Source of the DNA: Gemmatimonadaceae bacterium
Lineage (GTDB): Bacteria > Gemmatimonadota > Gemmatimonadetes > Gemmatimonadales > Gemmatimonadaceae
Assembly (NCBI GenBank): GCA_013361745.1
Contig: JABFXM010000156.1
Coordinates: 1-7,012, forward strand
Direction: 5' to 3'
Length of the DNA: 7,012 bases
The notes under the pieces are model-generated. The model ran no database searches and had not been told where the DNA came from. It saw only the letters and a list, made by a program, of their open reading frames with translations. Of this stretch, positions 1 to 4,867 are shown one piece after another (the stretch's first letter is position 1; every line of letters starts with the position of its first letter). The position numbers and the translations under genes are program-made.

Positions 1-346
1 CGATGAGCACCCCCCACCGGCCGCTCCGCGCGCCGTCGCCGAACCTCGTGCCGACGTCGCTCGCCAGCGCGCTCGCGCTGCGCGGCGCGCTGTAGCGCGG
101 GATCGCCGTCTCGGCGACGCGGCGCACCCGGCGTGCTCTCGCCCGGCGTCTGCGGCGCTGGGGGGCGGACTCCTCGCTCGACGAGGCCGTGCTCGCGCTG
201 GAGGAGCTCGATTCCACGGCGGCGTCGCGCTGCGCGGCGACGGGCGCGGGGGCGGAGACGAGCGCGGCGCCGACGAGGGCGCCGAGCGCAATGACGAGCC
301 GATGGCCCGGGCGCCTGGGCCCGGGTCGGTTGGAAGACGGCATCAT
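1..346 (-). CDS. Secreted protein, N-terminal part; possible PBP4-type (S13) D-Ala-D-Ala carboxypeptidase
   Basis: The minus frame is open from two adjacent ATG codons (346 and 343) to the window edge, giving 115 residues with strongly G/C third positions, as in neighbouring genes. Residues 11-16 are basic, 17-36 are a hydrophobic core and 36-39 read VAAQ, so this is a signal peptide with likely cleavage after VAA. Next come a Ser-rich segment (about 45-60) and an Arg-rich segment (64-76, five consecutive Arg at 64-68). Residues 92-115 (SALASDVGTRF...GRWGVLI) resemble the start of the mature domain of PBP4/DacB peptidases, which trim peptidoglycan in the periplasm. The catalytic SxxK, SxN and KTG motifs would lie beyond the window, so the function is inferred. 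It follows the acetyltransferase gene after 70 bases on the same strand. I see no clear ribosome binding site. Another secreted protein with a disordered N-terminus is possible. Confidence 0.6.
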   Translation of the reverse strand, partial: MMPSSNRPGPRRPGHRLVIALGALVGAALVSAPAPVAAQRDAAVESSSSSASTASSSEESAPQRRRRRARARRVRRVAETAIPRYSAPRSASALASDVGTRFGDGARSGRWGVLI

Positions 347-378
347 GGTACGGTGAAAAGGCAACTCACGGGCCAGCG

Positions 379-401
379 CCCGGTGCGCCTCGCACACCGG
401 G
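379..401 (-). other. Short hairpin between the acetyltransferase and secreted-protein genes
   Basis: The 70-base gap holds a 7-bp perfect inverted repeat, CCCGGTG (379-385) and CACCGGG (395-401), with a 9-base loop. On the transcribed minus strand the next T-rich stretch (CCTTTT) is about 20 bases further on. This is not a classical intrinsic terminator, and the hairpin may be a partial attenuator or chance in GC-rich DNA. I see no promoter in the gap. Confidence 0.3.
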
Positions 402-416
402 TCGGCCCTCTACCCC

Positions 417-1688
417 TCAGACGCGCACGTAGATCCGCTTCCGGTGGAGCACGAGCAGGATCGCGTACCAGAAGAGGACGAACGTCAGGGCGAAGCACAA
501 CGACGCGACCCGCGGCGGGAGCCAGCTCGCGAAGACGGCGTCGTTGAACGCCTGCTGGACGGCGACCGGACGGCCGTTCACGGTCACCTTGAAGATCGAG
601 TAGACGAGGCGCGCCATCACCCCGGATCCGACGAAGGCGACGATCGGGTTCACCCCGAAGACCACGAACGGCTTCGTCCACCGCGTCACGCGATGGATGT
701 CGATCAGCCACATGCAGGTCGCGAGCGTCAGCGCCGCCATCCCGGCGGTGAAGAGGACGAAGCTCGAGGTCCAGAGCGACTTGTTGATCGGGAAGGACCA
801 GTTCCAGATCATCCCGACCATCGCCGCGAGGCAGCCCGCGGCGAAGAGGCCGGCGATCCGCTCGAGCAATGCGCGCGGCGAGGCGATCCACCGCCCGGCG
901 ATGACGCCGAGGATCACGGTGCCGACCGCGGGAATCGTCGAGAGCGGTCCCTCGGGATCGAAGACGATCCCGCCGACCCAGATGTGCTTCGTGCCGAGGA
1001 CCGCGCGATCGACCCAGGCGGCGAGGTTGCCTCCCTTCGTGTCGAGCATCCAGTCGCCGAGCATCCCCGTCCCCGGCACGGGGACGAGCGTCATCACGAT
1101 CCAGTAGCCGTAGAGGATCACGGCGAGCATCACGATTTGCTGCTTCAGCGTCGTGCGCAGGGTGAGCAGCCCGCCTAACGTGTAGGCGATGCCGATCCGC
1201 TGCAGCACGCCGAAGACGCGGACGTGGTCGACGCGGTAGACGATGCGATCCCAGAAGGTCGGGTTGGCGATCCCGTCGACGGCGCCCCACTGGAAGAAGG
1301 GAAACCACGACATCAGGAAGCCGAGCAGGAAGATGATCGCCCCGCGCCGGACGATCGCCTTCGCGAGGTCGCCGTCGCTCGCGCCGCGGGAGCGCCGCGC
1401 GCCGAGCGAGAGCTCGGTGGTGATCCCGACGATGAAGAGGAAGAACGGGAAGATCAGGTCGGTCGGCGTCCACCCGTTCCAGGGCGCGTGCTCGAGCGGT
1501 GGATAGATCGCCGCCCAGGAGCCGGGGTCGTTGACGAGCAGCATCCCCGCGACCGTGATCCCGCGGAAGACGTCGAGCGAGAGCAGCCGCTCGCGCGTCG
1601 GCTTCGGTGCGGCGACCGCTGGAGGCGCGGTGACGTCCGGTGTCAGCGGGCCGAGGCCTTCGCCGGCGCGGGGAGCGGATGTCGTCAT
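417..1688 (-). CDS. HGSNAT/NagX-like (DUF5009, COG4299) membrane sugar N-acetyltransferase
   Basis: A 423-residue integral membrane protein with about ten hydrophobic segments. Family hallmarks of heparan-alpha-glucosaminide acetyltransferase-like proteins are clear: RLLSLDVFRGITVAGMLLVN (34-53), EHAPWNGWTPTDLIFP (66-81), RVFGVLQRIGIAY (157-169), FDPEGPLSTIPA (243-254) and INKSLWTSSFVLFTAG (301-316). His67 sits where the family carries its proposed acetyl-accepting histidine. Relatives move acetyl groups from cytoplasmic acetyl-CoA across the membrane to an amino sugar. The bacterial substrate is not established here; envelope or peptidoglycan-derived glucosamine is a guess. I chose the ATG at 1688 because it overlaps the upstream lipoprotein stop as ATGA and has AGAAG just before it. 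An in-frame ATG at 1739 would lie inside that gene. Residues 1-30 are a Pro/Ala-rich cytoplasmic tail. Leu171 is encoded by the rare codon TTA. Confidence 0.9.
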   Translation of the reverse strand: MTTSAPRAGEGLGPLTPDVTAPPAVAAPKPTRERLLSLDVFRGITVAGMLLVNDPGSWAAIYPPLEHAPWNGWTPTDLIFPFFLFIVGITTELSLGARRSRGASDGDLAKAIVRRGAIIFLLGFLMSWFPFFQWGAVDGIANPTFWDRIVYRVDHVRVFGVLQRIGIAYTLGGLLTLRTTLKQQIVMLAVILYGYWIVMTLVPVPGTGMLGDWMLDTKGGNLAAWVDRAVLGTKHIWVGGIVFDPEGPLSTIPAVGTVILGVIAGRWIASPRALLERIAGLFAAGCLAAMVGMIWNWSFPINKSLWTSSFVLFTAGMAALTLATCMWLIDIHRVTRWTKPFVVFGVNPIVAFVGSGVMARLVYSIFKVTVNGRPVAVQQAFNDAVFASWLPPRVASLCFALTFVLFWYAILLVLHRKRIYVRV

Positions 1689-2203
1689 GACTTCTTCTCG
1701 TCTGCTGCCGTGGTCAACGTCCATCGTCCATCGGTGCACCGGAAGCGGAAAACCCGCAACGGTGCGCCCTTCCCCTCGTACTTCCCGCCGACGTAGGCGC
1801 CGCTGAGCCGCACGACGAGGGCGGTGTCCGCTTCACGGCTCAACCCGTGCCACGCCACGAGCAGCGAGGTGTACGGTCCGATGTCGTCCATGTTCTTGCG
1901 GACCTTCGCCCGGCCGGCGGAATCGGGGGGGTAGAAATAGGTCGGCCCCTTCTCCTGAAGCGCCTCGACGCCGACGTCGGGGAGCGCGGAATCGGTCAGC
2001 GCGGCGCTGAGGAACCGCTGCGGGTAGGGGTTCGCGTCCTTGATGTACCCGAGCACCGCCTTCCAGGTCGCGCTGTCCGGCGACTGACGGCAGCTCGCTG
2101 CCGCGCTCGAGCCACTCGATCGACCGCCCGAGCACGCCACCGTGCAGAGGAGGAAGAGCGCTGATCCGGCCAGAAAGATGCGGGACTGGACGAGGGGTTT
2201 CAT
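1685..2203 (-). CDS. Small putative lipoprotein of unknown function
   Basis: A 172-residue protein that I do not recognise. Residues 1-8 are basic and polar, 9-23 are hydrophobic, and TVAC precedes a Gly/Ser-rich linker (25-37), so Cys24 is the likely lipidated residue. Thr at -3 is a less usual lipobox residue, and plain secretion is the alternative. The mature domain looks globular and soluble: WKAVLGYIKDANPYPQRFLS (47-66), a mixed charged middle, and a C-terminal beta-like part ending VFRFRCTDGRWTL. Cys38 and Cys156 could form a disulfide. Its stop codon overlaps the acetyltransferase start (ATGA at 1688-1685), so the two are probably translationally coupled and co-expressed. A role with that membrane enzyme is inferred from position only. 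No good Shine-Dalgarno sequence is visible before the ATG at 2203. Confidence 0.8.
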   Translation of the reverse strand: MKPLVQSRIFLAGSALFLLCTVACSGGRSSGSSAAASCRQSPDSATWKAVLGYIKDANPYPQRFLSAALTDSALPDVGVEALQEKGPTYFYPPDSAGRAKVRKNMDDIGPYTSLLVAWHGLSREADTALVVRLSGAYVGGKYEGKGAPLRVFRFRCTDGRWTLTTAADEKKS

Positions 2204-2333
2204 GGATTACAAGCTGTTGTAGGTGAACGGCGCTGTCGAGTGCGGGCGCATGCGCGCGCCTCTCTCCGCACGCCTGTTCGACGCTCCTTCGCTCCGCACG
2301 TCACGCACGCCGGCACGCTTCCCGGAGGCACGC
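2204..2333. promoter_or_regulatory. Divergent intergenic region
   Basis: These 130 bases separate the divergent lipoprotein (minus) and four-helix protein (plus) genes, so promoters for both should lie here. I cannot assign convincing -35/-10 boxes. The leftmost 20 bases (TTACAAGCTGTTGTAGG) are the most AT-rich part. A perfect 10-bp palindrome, GCGCATGCGC, lies at 2246-2255 and could be an operator, though such sequences are common in high-GC DNA. The frame could extend the plus gene back to a GTG at 2223, but the GGAGG site favours the start at 2334. Confidence 0.4.
2324..2328 (+). promoter_or_regulatory. Ribosome binding site (GGAGG) fixing the start at 2334
   Basis: A perfect GGAGG lies five bases before the ATG at 2334. 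It decides this start over in-frame candidates further upstream (GTG 2223, ATG 2250), which have no comparable site. Confidence 0.8.
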
Positions 2334-2867
2334 ATGAGCACCAGCGCACGCGTCGAGGCCACGCACGCTCCCGTCATCCACCACAGCGCCCTTCGCGAGG
2401 GCGTGATCGCCGGAGCGCTCGGCGCGAGCGTCGTGGCGATCTGGTTCCTCGGGATCGACGTCGTCGCCGGTCATCCGCTGCGGACGCCCGAGGTGCTCGG
2501 GCGCGCGCTCGTCAGCATCCTCGGCCCCGCGGGGAGCGAGGGCGCGTTCGTGCACGTCGCGGCGTACACCCTCTTCCACTACTTCGCCTTCGCCGTGGTC
2601 GGCGTGCTCGCCGCGGTGATCATCCACTTCGCGGCGCGCGAGCCGTCGATCCTCGCCGGATTCGTGATCCTCTTCGTCGCGGTGGAGATCGGCTTCTACG
2701 GCTTCGTCGGGCTTCTCTCGGAGCCGAACATCCTCGGCGACGTCGCGTGGTACCAGGTGCTGATCGGCAATCTGCTCGCGGCGCTCGTGATGGGATGGTA
2801 CCTCTGGCAGCGACACCCGCAGCTGGGGCGCGAGCTCGACGACGCGCTGAGCGGGCGGGTGAGCTGA
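2334..2867 (+). CDS. Four-helix membrane protein of unknown function
   Basis: A 177-residue protein whose start is set by GGAGG five bases upstream. Four hydrophobic segments are visible at about 21-45, 72-100, 104-128 and 138-158, with a short polar N-terminus containing His11, His16 and His17 and a charged C-terminus. Recognisable patterns are REGVIAGALGASVVAIWFLGIDVVAG (two halves, 21-33 and 34-46), FHYFAFAVVG (81-90) and NILGDVAWYQVLIGNLLAA (132-150). I do not recognise a named family and see no catalytic motif. Helix 2 and its flanks carry His74, His82 and His98, which could bind heme or metal, but nothing shows it. It converges on ctaG with one base between the stop codons. It is divergent from the lipoprotein gene, so it is transcribed alone within this window. 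A link to respiration is suggested only by position. Confidence 0.85.
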   Translation: MSTSARVEATHAPVIHHSALREGVIAGALGASVVAIWFLGIDVVAGHPLRTPEVLGRALVSILGPAGSEGAFVHVAAYTLFHYFAFAVVGVLAAVIIHFAAREPSILAGFVILFVAVEIGFYGFVGLLSEPNILGDVAWYQVLIGNLLAALVMGWYLWQRHPQLGRELDDALSGRVS

Positions 2868-2868
2868 G

Positions 2869-3714
2869 TCAGCGCGGCGCGAGCTGCGCGCCCTCGACCG
2901 AGTCCGAGTTCGCCGCGGCCCACTTGAAGAAGATCACGGCCATCACCGCGACGAAGAACAGGCCGCCGGGGATCCACATGATCAGCCCACCGAGCAGCTG
3001 ATCCTGCATCGGCGAGATCCCCCAGAGCCGCGGCGCGCTCGCGTAGGCGGGGTAGAGCATCCCCTGGCTGTACGTGATGGAGACCGCGACGAGCGACATC
3101 GGGATCGTCATCAGGAAGCAGTACAGCAGCTGCAGCGGATACGAGAGCCGCGGCAGCTCCGGGAGTGGGCTGAGCAGGGGCCACCACATCAGCGTCGCGG
3201 CGATCATGAACATCAGGTGCTGGACGATGTGCACCGGATGGTTCGCGACGGCGAGGTTGTAGGCGACGGGGAAGTGCCACGCCGTGAGGACGACGTTGAA
3301 GATCGCGAAGCAGAAGATCGGCTTCGTGACGACGCGCGCGACGCGAGCGACCGCGCGCGACCGGAGCGCCTGGCGGAAGAGCGACGCCGGCGTCCCCGAG
3401 AGCAGCAGGGGCGGCACGACGAGCGTCAGCACGAGGTGCTGCACCATGTGCGCGCTGAACAGGAACGAGTCGCTCAGGTCGTGCAGCGGTCCGTTCAGCG
3501 AGAGGAAGATCGCCGCCAGGCCGGCCACGAACCGCGCCCGCTGCGCCGGCGTCGGCGGCGCGCCGAGCGACCGGTCGGCCACCGCGATGCGCGCGCTCCA
3601 CTCGTAGAGCCCCGCGAGCGCGAGGATCCCGATGACGGTGCTCCAGTGGACGGTGAAGCTGGTCCACGAGAGTTGCGCGTTGGCGTGGAGGAGAGCGTAG
3701 AGCGGTGCTGCCAT
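2869..3714 (-). CDS. ctaG: Cytochrome c oxidase assembly factor, caa3_CtaG family
   Basis: A 281-residue polytopic protein with about seven membrane segments, matching the caa3_CtaG family (Bacillus CtaG type, unrelated to the Cox11-type protein also called CtaG). Visible family features are NGPLHDLSDS (74-83), HMVQHLVLTLVVPPLLLSGTP (89-93 and 94-109), AWHFPVAYN (145-153), HPVHIVQHLMFM (159-170) and DQLLGGLIMWIPGG (238-251). The paired HxxxH/HxxQH histidines (89, 93, 159, 162, 166) are candidate copper ligands. In Bacillus this protein is needed to make active caa3 oxidase, probably through copper-centre assembly. The start at 3714 has AGGAG seven bases upstream. It is the last gene of the oxidase run, 83 bases after ctaF, and that gap is filled by a heptamer inverted repeat. 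It ends one base from the convergent four-helix gene. Confidence 0.93.
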   Translation of the reverse strand: MAAPLYALLHANAQLSWTSFTVHWSTVIGILALAGLYEWSARIAVADRSLGAPPTPAQRARFVAGLAAIFLSLNGPLHDLSDSFLFSAHMVQHLVLTLVVPPLLLSGTPASLFRQALRSRAVARVARVVTKPIFCFAIFNVVLTAWHFPVAYNLAVANHPVHIVQHLMFMIAATLMWWPLLSPLPELPRLSYPLQLLYCFLMTIPMSLVAVSITYSQGMLYPAYASAPRLWGISPMQDQLLGGLIMWIPGGLFFVAVMAVIFFKWAAANSDSVEGAQLAPR

Positions 3715-3721
3715 TTCAAGA

Positions 3722-3726
3722 CTCCT
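3722..3726 (-). promoter_or_regulatory. ctaG ribosome binding site (AGGAG)
   Basis: On the minus strand AGGAG ends seven bases before the ctaG ATG at 3714. It is the clearest ribosome site in the oxidase genes and lies within a few bases of the hairpin-forming repeat at 3728-3797, so folding of the leader could affect its accessibility. Confidence 0.75.
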
Positions 3727-3727
3727 G

Positions 3728-3797
3728 GGGATCAGGGGTCAGGGATCGGGGGTCGGGCAGTCGTGGACCCCTGGCCCCTGACCCCTGACTCCTGCCT
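3728..3797. repeat. Inverted array of ten 7-base repeats between ctaF and ctaG
   Basis: The gap divides exactly into heptamers on the plus strand. Four are of the form GGGRTCR (GGGATCA, GGGGTCA, GGGATCG, GGGGTCG at 3728-3755), followed by two divergent units (3756-3769). Four of the opposite orientation follow (CCTGGCC, CCTGACC, CCTGACT, CCTGCCT at 3770-3797). The halves are complementary: 3732-3744 pairs perfectly with 3776-3788 over 13 bp, and 3749-3754 pairs with 3766-3771 over 6 bp, leaving an 11-base loop. There is no T-tract, so it is not a classical terminator. The array stops exactly at the ctaF stop codon (3798-3800) and ends about four bases before the ctaG ribosome site region. It could be an RNA-stabilising or attenuating hairpin, or a dispersed intergenic repeat. 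Confidence 0.85.
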
Positions 3798-4166
3798 TCA
3801 GCCCATCCCCCCGACCCGCGCCGCGAGCTTGCCGAAGAGGAACATCAGCGCGACGATCGTGATCATCGCGATGATCAGCGGGCCGGTGAAGAGGACGCGG
3901 AAGAGGCGGTGATCGTACTTCAGGTGCATGTAGAACATGACGACGATCGCGAACTTCACCGCCGACATCACGAGCAGGATCGGCACGAACCAGCGCGAGT
4001 GCACGATCGCCGGCACGTAGTAGACCCAGACTTCGACGGCGGTGATCAGCGTGAGGATCGTCGCGACCTTCCAGTAGGTGGACCAGGTCGGGTGCGTGTG
4101 CTCGATGCCCGCCCCGTGGTGGTCGACGACCGCTGCGTCCGCGGACGGATGAGTGGAGTGCGCCAT
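3798..4166 (-). CDS. ctaF: Cytochrome c oxidase subunit IV (prokaryotic COX4 type)
   Basis: A 122-residue protein with three membrane helices at about 33-54, 59-80 and 92-112. The pattern VMFYMHLKYDHRLFR (76-90) at the end of helix 2 is characteristic of the prokaryotic subunit IV family found in caa3 and bo3-type oxidases. This is a small accessory subunit without redox centres that stabilises the complex in the cytoplasmic membrane. The N-terminus before helix 1 is rich in histidine (3, 6, 16, 17, 23, 25), like those of the two genes upstream. The ATG at 4166 follows the ctaE stop after four bases with no strong Shine-Dalgarno, suggesting translational coupling. Length is normal for the family. 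Confidence 0.92.
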   Translation of the reverse strand: MAHSTHPSADAAVVDHHGAGIEHTHPTWSTYWKVATILTLITAVEVWVYYVPAIVHSRWFVPILLVMSAVKFAIVVMFYMHLKYDHRLFRVLFTGPLIIAMITIVALMFLFGKLAARVGGMG

Positions 4167-4170
4167 GGGG

Positions 4171-4857
4171 CTACTTGATGAGGTAGACGAGGGTGAAGAT
4201 CGCGATCCAGACGACGTCGACGAAATGCCAGTAGAGCGCGGCGATGTCGACGTTCACCTCGTCGCGCGGACCGAGGCCGCGCTTGCGGTCGATCGCGAAG
4301 AGGGTCAGCAGCCAGATCACCCCGGCGGTGACGTGCGCGCCGTGGAAGCCGGTGAGGGTGAAGAAGCTCGAGCCGAAGAGGTTCGTGCGGATCGACAGCC
4401 CCTCGTGGACGAACGAGGTGAACTCGTACGCCTGGAAGCCGAGGAAGGTGATGCCGAGCGCCGCGGTCGCGAGCAGCCAGAGCGACGAGTTGCCGAGGAT
4501 GCGCTCGCCGGTGGTGCGCTTCGGGACGTTCTTGTTCTGCACCGCGGCGAGGGCGAGCACCATTGCCAGCGACGACATCAGGAGCACGAACGTCGACGCC
4601 GAGGTGACCGGGATGTTGAGGATCGCGTGCAGCGTCTTCCCCGTCGAGGGATCGGTCCAGGTCTCGTGCGGGAAGGGCCCGACCTTCGAGCGGCCCTTGT
4701 AGATCAGGTACGTCGAGATCAGCGACGCGAAGAGCATGCACTCGGAGCCGATGAAGGCCCAGATGGCGATCTTCTTGTTGTCGAGTCCCGTCGACGTGGC
4801 GTGCGGATCGTGCGCGTCGGGCGCGACGTGTCCGGCCGTGAGAGGAACGGAAGTCAT
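4171..4857 (-). CDS. ctaE: Cytochrome c oxidase subunit III (five-helix form)
   Basis: A 228-residue membrane protein of the COX3 family. Family signatures are IGSECMLFASLISTY (36-50, Glu39), LGFQAYEF (139-146, Glu145), SFFTLTGFHGAHVTAGVIWL (164-183) and YWHFVDVVWIAIFTLVYL (209-226). I count five membrane helices (about 29-53, 83-106, 124-147, 166-189, 206-226). Canonical mitochondrial-type subunit III has seven. The first two seem to be supplied by the C-terminal extension of subunit I, as in Bacillus caa3 and bo3-type enzymes. Subunit III has no metal centre; it stabilises subunit I and sustains proton uptake. The start at 4857 is ten bases after the ctaD stop and lacks a strong Shine-Dalgarno sequence. 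The 28-residue N-terminal tail is polar with His10, His16 and His19. Confidence 0.95.
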   Translation of the reverse strand: MTSVPLTAGHVAPDAHDPHATSTGLDNKKIAIWAFIGSECMLFASLISTYLIYKGRSKVGPFPHETWTDPSTGKTLHAILNIPVTSASTFVLLMSSLAMVLALAAVQNKNVPKRTTGERILGNSSLWLLATAALGITFLGFQAYEFTSFVHEGLSIRTNLFGSSFFTLTGFHGAHVTAGVIWLLTLFAIDRKRGLGPRDEVNVDIAALYWHFVDVVWIAIFTLVYLIK

Positions 4858-4867
4858 TGGTCGGCGA

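Noticed and set aside
343..1473. A 376-codon minus-strand frame overlapping the acetyltransferase
   Set aside because: It is the frame-shifted shadow of the acetyltransferase gene. The product is Arg/Asp/Ala-rich with no recognisable fold, while the chosen frame carries HGSNAT motifs throughout.
1689..1739. Upstream ATG at 1739 as the acetyltransferase start
   Set aside because: It would lie 51 bases inside the lipoprotein gene and add MHRWTMDVDHGSRREEV, which is unlike the family. The ATGA overlap at 1688 with a nearby AGAAG is better.
2223..2333. N-terminal extension of the four-helix protein from GTG 2223 or ATG 2250
   Set aside because: There is no ribosome site, the added residues are Arg/Pro-rich without a signal peptide, and GGAGG sits at the right distance from the ATG at 2334.
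2696..3667. A 323-codon minus-strand frame overlapping ctaG and the four-helix gene
   Set aside because: It has an Arg/Ala-rich composition and crosses two real genes, both of which have ribosome sites and family or membrane features in their own frames.
3728..3797. Intrinsic terminator after ctaF
   Set aside because: The stem is strong, but no T-run follows it on the minus strand. The bases after it form the ctaG ribosome site, so read-through into ctaG is expected.
3728..3797. CRISPR array or insertion-sequence end
   Set aside because: The units are only 7 bases without spacers, there is no transposase, and no target-site duplication is apparent.
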